Shown here one piece after another: positions 41,949 through 60,851 of a DNA stretch of 64,000 nucleotides. Positions within the stretch are counted from its first letter, which is position 1. Every line of letters starts with the position of its first letter. The translations under genes and the position numbers were made by a program. This DNA is from Thermophilibacter mediterraneus (GTDB lineage: Bacteria > Actinomycetota > Coriobacteriia > Coriobacteriales > Atopobiaceae), in NCBI RefSeq assembly GCF_900119385.1, contig NZ_FPKO01000009.1:395405-459404 (forward strand), given 5' to 3'. The notes beneath the pieces are model-generated. The model saw nothing but the letters and a program-made list of their open reading frames with translations. It was not told the DNA's origin and did not search any database.

Positions 41949-44882
41949 CTATCCCCTGTTCACCTCGCCCCGATCCTCCATGAGGTCGCGCAGCCTCTTC
42001 GAGGGCGCAACGCCGAGCGCCTGCCGCAGCCTTCGCTCGTAGCGCCGGTACTGACGCTCCGCCTCCACCGCGCGGCCACTCGCCTTGAGCGACCGCACAA
42101 GAACGATGAGCGCATCCTCCCTCAGGTCATCGGCGGCAACCGCGCTGAACGACATCCTCGTTGCCGTCTTCAGTCGACCAAGACGCAACGACGACTCCGC
42201 CCCCGACGTCATGGCGTCGGCGTAGAGCTCTCGCAGCTCGTCCCGAACGAGGGCGACATAGCCCGTCGCATCCATCGCCGGCTCGTAAAGGTCCCCAGCG
42301 TAGAGCTGCTCTACGCGACGTGCCATGCGAATCGCCTTCTCGTCGCTCTGGGCGTCCGACGCCTCTCGAGCGCACTCGCGAAACTCGTCGACGTCACAGC
42401 ACACGAGCGACGTGTCCATGGAAATGGTCTTTGAGGCCCGGCCCACGACGAACGGGTCGAGGCTGTCATCAATCTCGGCAATGGCGGCACGAAGGGCGCT
42501 CGTCGCCTGATACGCCCTGTTAAACCCAGCAGCGTAGTCGCACCCGGGCCAGAGCTGGTCAACAACCTGATGTCTCTTCGCCGTCATCGCACGACACAGC
42601 GCTAGATAGGTCAGCATCGACTTGACGCCCCTCTGCTCGAGCTGCCCGTCAAGAATCCTCACACCGTTGACGGATATCGCAAACCCTCCCAGAAGCGAGA
42701 TCCTAATCGGAGCACGGTGCGCCGAGGGCCCATCCCGCCAGCTGTCGTCGGACGGCACGCCACGGTCATGCGTCTCTTTCCCGGGCGCGCATCGCGTAAG
42801 GTTGGCACGCGCCACCTTGAGCGCCCTCCACCAGGTTACGGGCATGGCCTTTGAGAGAAGGGGCGAGAACTCGCCAATTCCCTCACAGAGCACCACCAAC
42901 ATCCACAGCGCTTCGTGTGGGGGCTCCTCGCACGCGTCGCCCTCTGGGGCGACGCCGTCCATGCTGGAGAGCATTGCACCGCACACAAAGCGCTCGACTA
43001 CCGCGAGGTCGTCATTGGCCTCCTCGTTCCGCTCGGGGTCCGGCCCCTCTCCGAGGCAGAAGCGCGCGACTGTGCCAAGCAGCCGTACCGCGCGCGCAAT
43101 GTAATCGAGCCCGGCCCTCGAAGCAATCGCGGAGGCGAGCAGAGACCTGACGTTTGCCCTCGCGAGTGCCCCTGCCCTGAGGTCGAGCACGCACCCCGCC
43201 GTCAAGGCGAGCACCTGGACAACAACGTCCCCGACTCTCTCGGCGCGCGACACCGAAGCTGCCACCCGGGCCTGCTTGATGTCGCCCGAGAGCACGCCCT
43301 CGAGCATCTCGGCACATTCAACATAGCCAACGAGCCCCTTTGCCCCAGAGGAGCAGAGCAGCCTCTTCGCCGCCTCATACGCGACCTCGTCCGAGGCCTC
43401 CCTATCACAGAGCAACAGCCTTGCGATCTCGCCGTCGATCCTCAGAATCGCCATCGAGACCGACGCGGAGCAGTCGCCGTCCTCGGGGTTCGCGACGAGA
43501 ACCCGGGTTGCCGCCCGAAGCTTGCCGCGAAGCAGGAGGTCCGCCACCTCGCGATGCGCGAGCAGCCTCCGACCCAGCTCGCTCCATCGCTCTCCCGCAT
43601 ACGAGATCAGCGCCGGCTCACCGCGAAGCACGCCACCCGCGTCTATCAGTGCAAGAGCATCGCGTTCCAGCTCATCTGCAAGGGGACCGCGATACGAGAT
43701 CATTGAAGCGAGCTCATCGCTGCTCGGCGCCTCGCCAAGCAGGGTCCGCGCCGCGCCGGAGAGGAGGCTCTCGTAGGGCGCCTCAGCTCGCTGGACGCCC
43801 AAGGCCCGCTCAACCAGGCGAGCGCCTCCGGCATCAACGACGCAGGGCCCCGACCTGAGCAGCTCCCTGAGGGCGTCCCCTCCGTTCGGCAGGGCGCAGA
43901 CGCGAACAGCCCTGCCGTATTCCCCCCTATCGAGAAGGACTCTCACGCATCCAGCGACAACGTCGGGAAACATGATGCACGTATCCTCCAGCAGAGGGGC
44001 CCCGCATGAGAGCAGGTGATCGTCGGCATAGCCAATAGAGGAGAACGAGTCCTCCTGCACGTTGAAGGAAAAGAGGGGCACATCATCCCTAAGCTCACAA
44101 AGCAGATCGGCCGAGACGCGCCCGAGGGCGAGCTCGACGTCGCAACGCGACCCCCGTCCAAGCAGCAAAAGGCAGAGCCTCAGGCGCAGCTCCTCGTCGG
44201 AGAGGCTTCGACGGAACAGTCCCGACACAACACATCGAAGCGCCTCCTCATAGGCATAACCGAGTTCGGAATCCGAACCAAAGGACGCTGCGTCCTGCCT
44301 GAACGCGCGAACAAGCGTAGGAATGCCATGGGTCATCCCCCACGTATTGCACGAGAAGCCCGGCTGAGTCGTAGAGGCAACATTGGCGAAGAGCAAATCG
44401 CGAGAACTCAGAACACGACATTCAGGAAGAAGCTCAAGGAGCGCCCGTCCCTCGGGAGCAAGGGAGAAAACCGTCGGAATGCCCGCCTCCCACAAGCGCC
44501 TAAGGGAACGCGCCTGCCGGCGAACGAACGACTCGTCAGAAGGAGGAACGTCATCAAAGGCAACGACGGACTGGCGCTCCGCTCTTGCCGCAGACCGGGC
44601 CGCCCTAGCCATCGTGCGAGAAGCGGACTCCGCGTCCGACCACTCAAAACCGTGTCGTATGACGACGCGCCCCTTTGCAGCGGAGGCTGCGAGAACTTCA
44701 GTGATGAGATCACGCTGACCCATCTCAGGCTCAGCGCACAAAGCGACGAGCATCAGATTGGCTGAAGAGCCAAAGCGTGCCAGCTCAAGAGATGCGAGAC
44801 TCGGCCCGAGCGTGTCGAGAAAGGTCTCATTTGAAGAATGATTGTTAATGCTATGCGTGCTGAGATCAATGCACCCTTTCAT
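41949..44882 (-). CDS. Very large SARP/BTAD-type transcriptional regulator
   Basis: 977 residues from the ATG at 44882 (GGGGG upstream; a second ATG at 44888 is possible). The C-terminal 252 residues are a winged helix of the OmpR/SARP type (IRISLLGGFAISVNGVRIL, residues about 726-825) followed by a bacterial transcriptional activation domain (LYAGDLYEPAMDATGYVALVRDELRELY, EAERQYRRYERRLRQALG). Residues 1-720 look like a degenerate signal-transduction ATPase region: no Walker A is present where expected (LVALCAEPEMGQRDL). Unusually, the DNA-binding part is at the C-terminus. Monocistronic, target unknown; the large intergenic AT-rich leader before it suggests regulation. Confidence 0.85.
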   Translation of the reverse strand: MKGCIDLSTHSINNHSSNETFLDTLGPSLASLELARFGSSANLMLVALCAEPEMGQRDLITEVLAASAAKGRVVIRHGFEWSDAESASRTMARAARSAARAERQSVVAFDDVPPSDESFVRRQARSLRRLWEAGIPTVFSLAPEGRALLELLPECRVLSSRDLLFANVASTTQPGFSCNTWGMTHGIPTLVRAFRQDAASFGSDSELGYAYEEALRCVVSGLFRRSLSDEELRLRLCLLLLGRGSRCDVELALGRVSADLLCELRDDVPLFSFNVQEDSFSSIGYADDHLLSCGAPLLEDTCIMFPDVVAGCVRVLLDRGEYGRAVRVCALPNGGDALRELLRSGPCVVDAGGARLVERALGVQRAEAPYESLLSGAARTLLGEAPSSDELASMISYRGPLADELERDALALIDAGGVLRGEPALISYAGERWSELGRRLLAHREVADLLLRGKLRAATRVLVANPEDGDCSASVSMAILRIDGEIARLLLCDREASDEVAYEAAKRLLCSSGAKGLVGYVECAEMLEGVLSGDIKQARVAASVSRAERVGDVVVQVLALTAGCVLDLRAGALARANVRSLLASAIASRAGLDYIARAVRLLGTVARFCLGEGPDPERNEEANDDLAVVERFVCGAMLSSMDGVAPEGDACEEPPHEALWMLVVLCEGIGEFSPLLSKAMPVTWWRALKVARANLTRCAPGKETHDRGVPSDDSWRDGPSAHRAPIRISLLGGFAISVNGVRILDGQLEQRGVKSMLTYLALCRAMTAKRHQVVDQLWPGCDYAAGFNRAYQATSALRAAIAEIDDSLDPFVVGRASKTISMDTSLVCCDVDEFRECAREASDAQSDEKAIRMARRVEQLYAGDLYEPAMDATGYVALVRDELRELYADAMTSGAESSLRLGRLKTATRMSFSAVAADDLREDALIVLVRSLKASGRAVEAERQYRRYERRLRQALGVAPSKRLRDLMEDRGEVNRG

Positions 44883-45062
44883 ATACATAACCCCCAATCA
44901 CTAAATCCAACACCAGACGCGCGCAAGAACTAAGTTAGCACGCGATAAGAGGTGTACTTAACCTTTTCCGTGAAAGGCAGTTTTTCGTGGGTTAATGTTT
45001 TATGGAAGGTTGGTGACAGGAAGCCGCAAGTGTGCCCCCGCGACGCAGAAATGCCCCTTGTT

Positions 45063-45180
45063 GGTCAGCGACGTCCTGCTCTCCCACGGACTCGCTCCGC
45101 AGTACCATCGGCGCTCGGGGGCTTAACTTCCGGGTTCGGAATGGGACCGGGTGTGCCTCCCCTGCCATGGTCGCTGACCA
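45063..45180 (-). rRNA. 5S ribosomal RNA, copy 1
   Basis: Recognised by CCGAACCCGGAAGTTAAG and the flanking helix. The mature ends are inside a longer stem: ATGCCCCTTGTTGGTCAGCG near 45051-45070 is complementary to the stretch ending in GGGGCATT near 45192, a precursor processing stem. Ends are approximate. Confidence 0.93.
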
Positions 45181-45277
45181 ACAAGGGGCATTCCAGGGGT
45201 ACGGCCGAGCCGTGCCCTCAGGGCCGCACAGCGTGACGTCCGACGGGCCTCGCGGCCCCCTCGGGATCGCATGTATG

Positions 45278-49960
<4,683 letters not shown>

Positions 49961-50177
49961 CAGTGAGCGCCGGCCGAAGCCGGCGCCGATGCTCTGCTCG
50001 GCGGTCCGTCCCGTCTAAGATCCCGCTGATCTCGGATTCGCTGAAATTGACGTCTCTGTGTGTCAGAGATTCGAATTTCGCTGGTCTGTCTTCGTCGATC
50101 TCTCGATCGCAGTATCCGGTTCTCAAGGTACCCCCGCGCCGGGCCGCGGCCGTGGCCGCTCCGTCGCGCGGGGAATA

Positions 50178-50183
50178 ACTATA
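50178..50183 (-). promoter_or_regulatory. Candidate rRNA promoter -10, copy 1
   Basis: TATAGT on the minus strand, followed by a GC-rich discriminator, about 220 bp before the 16S 5' end. No consensus -35 at 17 bp. The leader downstream holds ACCTTGAGAACCGGATAC. Confidence 0.4.
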
Positions 50184-50246
50184 CGCACCCCGGGCGCCCG
50201 CGCGGGCGAGAAAGTCGCCGTCCACGTTTTCTGCACAATTCGGGGG

Positions 50247-51130
50247 GGGCGGGTGCTCGACTCGAGGCGCGGCGCATCGTTTTTACGATATGAGTGAGCC
50301 CATCCGTGCATTGGCGAGCGGACCGACCAAGCATTGAGGAGCGGCCGGATCTAGAAGGTCGGGCCTGTCCGAGGGGTCCGAAGCCCCTCTCTCCGCACGC
50401 TATCAAGCCAGGTCGCCTTGGCGAGGAATTTGCTTGAGGGTGATATGGTGACCACGCCTCCCGAGCGTTTGGAAAGGCGCATCGACGATGAGCGCTAGGG
50501 CCCTGCGGGTTGAAGCTGCAAATACGCCCAAATTCAACAGGAGAAACGTTGCAAAGCACGCAAGCACGGAGTGCATGCTGCTTGGGCTTGGCCACATCGA
50601 CGGGTCGCGCCTGACGATCAATCACAGCGCCAACCTTATAGGCACCTACCCGAGGCAAACATCGTTGCTCCACACGCGCATCGAAGCAGGGGGCAATGAG
50701 CGGCTCACTGAGCAGAGAGGTCACGGAGGCGATGCACAGCCACCGGCGCAGAGCATGCCGGGGAACTCGCTAGACAATGCGAATGGGCGAGGCGCACCCC
50801 AAGCAGTCCAAGGCTCACAGCATGGCCAAAGCAGGCTACATCAACTTAGCGGTCGAATCACCAGAGGGCCGCCGAACACATAGCTTCCCGCCATTGCTTC
50901 GACGCAACCAGCGCTCAGCGCGCCTTCGCGAGAATGTCACAGTGCGCGAGGTGCAGGAAAGCGGGCTCGCATCGACGTCTCTGCCCAGCACTCGCTGTTG
51001 GGTGGTCGTCAGGCGCTGCAAACATGCGTCGGAACGAAGGGGCATGGCAGAGACCACCATCGGATTCCTGGGAAGGGCCTCACACCCTGTTGATGCGCAA
51101 TAAGAAATGGTCCGAATGAGCACCGGTTTC
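50247..51130. other. Unrecognised DNA between rRNA operon 1 and the IS21 element
   Basis: 884 bp of lower GC than the genome. Short frames exist on both strands but none has a convincing start, codon bias or family motif. A hairpin GAGGGG/CCCCTC lies near 50371-50388. It may be decayed former coding DNA. Confidence 0.5.
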
Positions 51131-51174
51131 TGAGCAACGCGTGCACCGAAAAATGAGCAGTTTGAGCATGAGGG
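51131..51174 (+). repeat. IS21 left end with two TGAGC repeats
   Basis: TGAGCAACGCGTGCACCG, then TGAGCAGTTTGAGCAT. Aligns with the complement of the right end with about 12 differences over 43 bases. Confidence 0.7.
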
Positions 51175-51255
51175 CCGCGCCCCCTTGGACCAGGGGCGCG
51201 GCCCCCGCCGTATGGTTGTCCCGGGCGCGTGCTTTGGCGAGACCGCCCGGGAAGG

Positions 51256-52734
51256 ATGGAGGAGATGACCGTGCCCCTGGATGTGAGAAATGATATACGC
51301 TCGATGGATGCGGAGGGGGTGCCGCGGGCCGAGATAGCCCGCAGGCTCCGGCTCAGCCGCAACACCGTCGCCAAGTACGCCGACATGGAGGACCTGTCGC
51401 CGGAGCCCCCCGCGCCCGCAGACAGGCCGCACCCGGCGATCGACCCGCACGCCGCCTGGATCGACGGGGTGCTCGAAGCCGACCTGGGCGCCCCGCGCAA
51501 GCAGCGCCACACCGCCAAGAGAATCTACGACCGGCTCGTCGAGGAGAGGCGCTACGAGGGCTCCTACTCCGCCGTGCAGCGCCACGTGCGCGAGTGGCGG
51601 CTCGCGCGGGCGGCGGGCGCGGGGGACGGCTACCTCGAGCTCGAGTGGGCGCCCGGCACCGCCCAGGCGGACTACGGCAACTTCGAGGCGGTGGTCTCCG
51701 GGGAGAGGCTGCGCCTGAAGCTCCTCGTCGTCTGCCTGCCCCACTCGAACGCGCGCTACGCCGTCGCCGGCATGTCCCAGCGCGCCGAGTGCATGTGCGC
51801 GGGGCTGGCCGGCGTCTTCGGGTGGATCGGGCGGGCGCCCCGCGAGCTCGTGCTCGACAACGCCACCGAGGCCGGGAGGCGCCTGCGCGGCGAGGTGACC
51901 GAATCCCACCTCTTCTCGCTGTTCCGCGCCCACTACCGAATGGGCAGCCGCTACTGCAACCCGTACTCGGGCAACGAGAAGGGGTCGGTGGAGAACGCGG
52001 TCGGGTTCATCCGCCGCAACCTGCTCGTCCCCGTGCCCGCGGTCGGCTCGCTCGCCGAGCTGAACGACCTGCTCAGGGACGGATGCGACCGCTTGAACGC
52101 CGCCTCGCGGGCGCGGGACGGCCGCCCGACCCCGGAGGTGCTCGCCGAGGACCTGGCCGCCATGCTCGCGCTGCCGTCGTCGCCCTTCGACGCCGTGCGC
52201 TGGGCGAGGTGCCGCGCCGACAAGCGCGGCGTGGTGACCATCGACGGCCGGGGCTACCTCGCCGGTCCCGCCTGGCACTCCCGGGAGCTCCTCTGCGGCG
52301 TCCGGGCGGACACGGTGGAGATCCTGGCGGACCGCGGGCGGCGGGTCGCGGTGCTCGAGCGCGCGTTCGGCGACGGGCCCGTCGTGCGCAACCCGCTCTC
52401 CCTCGTGCCGGCGCTCGTGGCGCGGCCCCGCGCCTTCGGCGAGTCCGTGATCAGGCGCGACATACCCGAGGCCCTCGTCCGGGCAATAGACTCCCTCGAT
52501 GCGGCCGGCCGCCGCCGCGTGCTCAGGTCGATCGAGCGAGCGGCCGGCCCGTCCGGCTTCGACGCCGCCTGCTCCGCGGCGCAGATGGTGATCGAGGGCG
52601 GCCGGATCCCAGACGACGCGACCGTCGACGTGCTGGCCCGCAGGATGGCGGCCGGCGGCCCGGCCGCGGAGGGCGGCGCCGACCTGTCCGTGTACGACGG
52701 CTTCCTGAGAGGGGGCGAGGCCCATGCCTGCTAG
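51256..52734 (+). CDS. istA: IS21-family transposase IstA
   Basis: 492 residues from the ATG at 51256; an ATG at 51265 is also possible. N-terminal helix-turn-helix (EGVPRAEIARRLRLSRNTVAKYAD). The DDE catalytic core is complete: Asp in AQADYGNFEAV, Asp in ELVLDNATEA, Glu in GNEKGSVENAVGFIRR. It performs cut and strand transfer; overlaps istB by 11 bp, the usual coupling. The gene appears intact. Confidence 0.95.
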   Translation: MEEMTVPLDVRNDIRSMDAEGVPRAEIARRLRLSRNTVAKYADMEDLSPEPPAPADRPHPAIDPHAAWIDGVLEADLGAPRKQRHTAKRIYDRLVEERRYEGSYSAVQRHVREWRLARAAGAGDGYLELEWAPGTAQADYGNFEAVVSGERLRLKLLVVCLPHSNARYAVAGMSQRAECMCAGLAGVFGWIGRAPRELVLDNATEAGRRLRGEVTESHLFSLFRAHYRMGSRYCNPYSGNEKGSVENAVGFIRRNLLVPVPAVGSLAELNDLLRDGCDRLNAASRARDGRPTPEVLAEDLAAMLALPSSPFDAVRWARCRADKRGVVTIDGRGYLAGPAWHSRELLCGVRADTVEILADRGRRVAVLERAFGDGPVVRNPLSLVPALVARPRAFGESVIRRDIPEALVRAIDSLDAAGRRRVLRSIERAAGPSGFDAACSAAQMVIEGGRIPDDATVDVLARRMAAGGPAAEGGADLSVYDGFLRGGEAHAC

Positions 52735-53467
52735 CGGCGAGCTCGCGCGCAGGATCATGGAGGCGGGCAGGAGGTGCTCGCTCACGACCTCCGTGCTCGG
52801 CGAATGGGCGGCGGCGGGCAGTCCGAAGCAGGTCGAGTACCTCGCCTCGTACCTCGAGGCCGAGGCCGCCAGCCGCGGCGCCTCGAAGCGCGCGTCGCTG
52901 CTTCGGCGCTGCGGCCTTCCGGCGCCGAAGACCTTCGACGGCTACGACTGGTCGGCGGTGTCGTGGCCGGAGGGGCTCGGCCGGGAGGACCTGCTGTCGC
53001 TCGCCTTCCTGGACCGCCGCGAGGACCTGGTGCTGATGGGCGACGTGGGCACGGGCAAGACGCACATGGCGAGCGCGCTGTGCCAGCTCGCGTGCGACAG
53101 GCGGCTCGAGGCGCGCTTCTTCACCGCCTCGTCGCTCGTGATGCGCCTGAGGCGCGCCCGCGAGGAGGGCAGGCTCGACCGCGAGATGTCGCAGATCGCG
53201 CGGACCCGCCTGCTCGTGATCGACGAGCTGGGGTTCCTGCCGCTCGACGCCGACGGCGCGCGCCTCGTGTTCCAGGTGTTCGCCGACGCCTACGAGAGGC
53301 AGAGCGTCGTCATCACCACGAACCTCGAGTTCTCCCGCTGGGGAGGGGTCTTCGGGGACGACCAGATGGCCGCCGCCGTCATCGACCGCGTCGTGCACCA
53401 CGGCAGGCTCGTCCAGTTCCGCGGCGAGTCGTACCGCGTGAGGCACGCGCTCATGCAGGACGGGTAG
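52724..53467 (+). CDS. istB: IS21-family AAA+ helper ATPase IstB
   Basis: 247 residues. Walker A GDVGTGKTH, Walker B RLLVIDELGFLPLD, sensor region VVITTNLEFSRWG and the family end ID RVVHHGRLVQFRGESYR. Oligomerises on target DNA and recruits IstA. Intact, so the element may still be active. Confidence 0.95.
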   Translation: MPASGELARRIMEAGRRCSLTTSVLGEWAAAGSPKQVEYLASYLEAEAASRGASKRASLLRRCGLPAPKTFDGYDWSAVSWPEGLGREDLLSLAFLDRREDLVLMGDVGTGKTHMASALCQLACDRRLEARFFTASSLVMRLRRAREEGRLDREMSQIARTRLLVIDELGFLPLDADGARLVFQVFADAYERQSVVITTNLEFSRWGGVFGDDQMAAAVIDRVVHHGRLVQFRGESYRVRHALMQDG

Positions 53468-53489
53468 GTGCTCAAAAACCACCGCTCAG

Positions 53490-53533
53490 GCCGCGAGCTC
53501 ATACTGCTCAATTCCCGATGCACATTCTGCTCA
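53490..53533 (+). repeat. IS21 right end
   Basis: Contains CTCATACTGCTCAATTCCCG and ends ATTCTGCTCA. Inverted relative to the left end. Confidence 0.7.
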
Positions 53534-54200
53534 AAACTACTTGACTAAGCACAACACCCGAACTAACTCCCCAAATGAGCAGAGTGCGGCGATACACAAG
53601 ACAAGGGGAAAGGCTCCTCGTTTTGCAAGGGAGACAGATATCCGACGCCTAGGACGCTCGCAAAGGGCGTAGCTGATCCGCGCAAGCCGTCGCCATCCCC
53701 AACGAATCGTTCACATGAGTCGACGGCCGACAAATATGGTGCGTAACGATTACGGACGCAAAAGCATCGTGGAACTAGCCAAACACTCCATGAAGCAGCA
53801 TACGAAGCATGCGCCAGAACAATCGAAATACTGGCGAACCGCAGAGAGCGCACTACCCCCGCGCGTCTTCGGCAGTGAACTCGCCACAAGAAGCCCGCCC
53901 TCACCGTGCCCACACCGGCATCTCAAACGCCAGCGCACAGCGTCAGAGCACGGCGATCCACCACACTCGCGTACATCCTGGACCGCCAAGCGAGTCCCAA
54001 GCCCTTTCGCCTTCATAGGTCAGGAAATGCACCAGAGAAAGCTTGGAGGTTTGGGCCGGCACACGCCGACAACATACTCTCACAGAGGATCCGAGATCTG
54101 GGGAAGCACTTGCTCAGAAGCTTTGTGCTCAGTAGGCGATCGGGGCCCGGCGAGAGCCGAGCCGCCGCAACGCAAATCTCCACCCAATCCTCGGCGACGG
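53534..54200. other. Unrecognised DNA between the IS21 element and rRNA operon 2
   Basis: 667 bp, lower GC, no ORF with family motifs on either strand, no tRNA and no clear terminator for rRNA operon 2 seen. Confidence 0.5.
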
Positions 54201-54238
54201 CGCAAGTGTGCCCCCGCGACGCAGAAATGCCCCTTGTT

Positions 54239-54356
54239 GGTCAGCGACGTCCTGCTCTCCCACGGACTCGCTCCGCAGTACCATCGGCGCTCGGGGGCTT
54301 AACTTCCGGGTTCGGAATGGGACCGGGTGTGCCTCCCCTGCCATGGTCGCTGACCA
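54239..54356 (-). rRNA. 5S ribosomal RNA, copy 2
   Basis: Identical to copy 1, including the extended processing stem on both sides. Confidence 0.93.
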
Positions 54357-54453
54357 ACAAGGGGCATTCCAGGGGTACGGCCGAGCCGTGCCCTCAGGGC
54401 CGCACAGCGTGACGTCCGACGGGCCTCGCGGCCCCCTCGGGATCGCATGTATG

Positions 54454-59136
<4,683 letters not shown>

Positions 59137-59353
59137 CAGTGAGCGCCGGCCGAAGCCGGCGCCGATGCTCTGCTCGGCGGTCCGTCCCGTCTAAGATCCC
59201 GCTGATCTCGGATTCGCTGAAATTGACGTCTCTGTGTGTCAGAGATTCGAATTTCGCTGGTCTGTCTTCGTCGATCTCTCGATCGCAGTATCCGGTTCTC
59301 AAGGTCCCCCCGCGCCGGGCCGCGGCCGTGGCCGCTCCGTCGCGCGGGGAATA

Positions 59354-59359
59354 ACTATA
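59354..59359 (-). promoter_or_regulatory. Candidate rRNA promoter -10, copy 2
   Basis: TATAGT on the minus strand, same context as copy 1. It lies only about 100 bp downstream of the phosphohexomutase stop. Confidence 0.4.
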
Positions 59360-59452
59360 CGCACCCCGGGCGCCCGCGCGGGCGAGAAAGTCGCCGTCCA
59401 CGTTTTCTGCACAATTCGGGGGCGGGGGGCGGCCTCTTCTTATATATGTGTT

Positions 59453-60838
59453 CTAGAAGCCCTCGCGCACGAGTTCGCACGCGGCACTAAGCAAGTCGTC
59501 TCGGTCACGCGCCGTCGCCGCCTCCGCGTAGACCCTCACGACGGCACTCGTCCTCGAAGGCCTTACAAGCGCCCAGGAGTCATCGTCGAACTGGACCCTG
59601 AGGCCGTCCGCGTGCGAGACCTCGATCGGAGCCTTGCCTGCGAGTTTCGCGGGATTCAGGCCGGGGAGCACGTTTCGGAACGCTTGACTCGCCGCAGGGT
59701 CGAGGCGAATGTCCCTGCGCGCATAGGACATGCAGCCGATTGCGGACTCGAGCTCGCCCGTCATGGTTGAGAGCGACTTTCCTGACTTTGCGAGCATCTC
59801 GACTGCGAGCAGGCATACCAGCAGGCCGTCGCGCTCCTTGAGATGGGAAGGGACGCATACGCCCCCGTACTCCTCCACCCCCATGATCACGTCAGTATCG
59901 AGCATCTCACGATAAATCCGAGAGAACCCGACCGGCACCGATGTCGTCTCGCATCCGAGCCGCTCCGCCTCGCGCTCGATGCACGCCGAGCACGTAAGCG
60001 TCGTGACCACTCGTCCGTGGGCCCCGTGACCCATCACGAGGTTGCCGAGCACCATGGGCACCAGTACGCGAGCGGGGAGCAGGTTGCCCAGCTCGTCCAC
60101 TACTGCAGCTCGGTCGGCGTCACCGTCGAGCAGCAGCCCCATATCAGCCTCGTGTGCGACGACTGCCTGCTCGCACGCATCCGCCCAGGGGTCGCGCGGG
60201 TCGGGATGAATGCCGCCGAAGTCCTCGCGCTTCTCGACATGAATCTCGATGACCTCGCAGCCGAGCTCCCCGAGCAGCCGGGCCAGGCATGCCGTCCCCG
60301 ACCCGTACATGGCGTCGACGACGATTCGGGGCCGACGAGCCGCGATCACCCCACGGTCGACGAGACTCGCAAGGTGCTCGAGGTAGGGCCCGACGAGGTC
60401 GCACTCCTCGAACGCGCCTCGCTCGCTCGAGGGCTTGAGCGAGATGGCCTGCTCGACCTCGTCCAGGAAGTCCCGCGAGACGGGGCCTCCGTCGAAGCCG
60501 CGCACCAGCACTCCTCCGTACTCGCAGGAGCGCTCGCTCGCCGTGAGGATGACCGCGCCGTACGCAGCATCGTCCTGGGCGCATGCCCAGGCCACGGCGG
60601 GAGTCGGGCAGGGGGCGTCCGACATCTTGACGACGAGCCCGTATGCAGCGAGGATTCCGGCGACGAGGCGCGCACCATCGGCAGACCCGTGACGCGTGTC
60701 GTACCCGACGTAGATCGTCGAATCGGGCGCCGAGTCGGCCCACATGACGCCAAGGGCGTCGGCAACGCGCGCCAGGTTCTCGGAGTCAAAGCCGTCGTCG
60801 AAACGCGCGCGCCAGCCGTCGTAGCCGAAGCGAATCAT
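59453..60838 (-). CDS. Phosphoglucomutase/phosphomannomutase-family protein with altered active-site loop
   Basis: 461 residues from the ATG at 60838 (AGAGGAG upstream). Alpha-D-phosphohexomutase fold in four domains. Metal site LLLDGDADRA (DGDADR at 238-243) is intact. The phosphoserine loop, normally TASHNPxxxNG, reads TASERSCEYGG (Ser101 kept, His-Asn-Pro lost). The N-terminal motif FGTDGxRG is FGYDGWRA and the sugar loop is GVEEYGG. The phosphate loop is VRPSRTSAVVRVY instead of RPSGTEP. It probably acts on a sugar phosphate that GalU, encoded 13 bp upstream, then activates; altered specificity or activity is inferred. Confidence 0.85.
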   Translation of the reverse strand: MIRFGYDGWRARFDDGFDSENLARVADALGVMWADSAPDSTIYVGYDTRHGSADGARLVAGILAAYGLVVKMSDAPCPTPAVAWACAQDDAAYGAVILTASERSCEYGGVLVRGFDGGPVSRDFLDEVEQAISLKPSSERGAFEECDLVGPYLEHLASLVDRGVIAARRPRIVVDAMYGSGTACLARLLGELGCEVIEIHVEKREDFGGIHPDPRDPWADACEQAVVAHEADMGLLLDGDADRAAVVDELGNLLPARVLVPMVLGNLVMGHGAHGRVVTTLTCSACIEREAERLGCETTSVPVGFSRIYREMLDTDVIMGVEEYGGVCVPSHLKERDGLLVCLLAVEMLAKSGKSLSTMTGELESAIGCMSYARRDIRLDPAASQAFRNVLPGLNPAKLAGKAPIEVSHADGLRVQFDDDSWALVRPSRTSAVVRVYAEAATARDRDDLLSAACELVREGF

Positions 60839-60851
60839 GTCTCCTCTCTTG

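Larger units (their letters stand above)
51131..53533 (+). mobile_element. IS21-family insertion sequence
   Basis: About 2.4 kb with istA and istB. Ends TGAGCA (51131-51136) and TGCTCA (53528-53533) lie within longer imperfect inverted repeats. TGAGCA recurs inside each end (51154 region; 53508-53514 region), the multiple terminal repeats typical of IS21. No target duplication found. Lies between the two rRNA operons. Confidence 0.85.

Noticed and set aside
44950-45000. Short hairpin CCTTT/AAAGG plus T-run as terminator of rRNA operon 1
   Set aside because: Five-base stem and the T-run is on the plus strand, opposite to rRNA transcription.
50371-50391. tRNA or terminator hairpin GAGGGG/CCCCTC
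   Set aside because: Single hairpin without cloverleaf partners or T-run.
51120-53545. Target-site duplication around the IS21 element
   Set aside because: The 8 bases on the left (CCGGTTTC) and right (AAACTACT) do not match directly.
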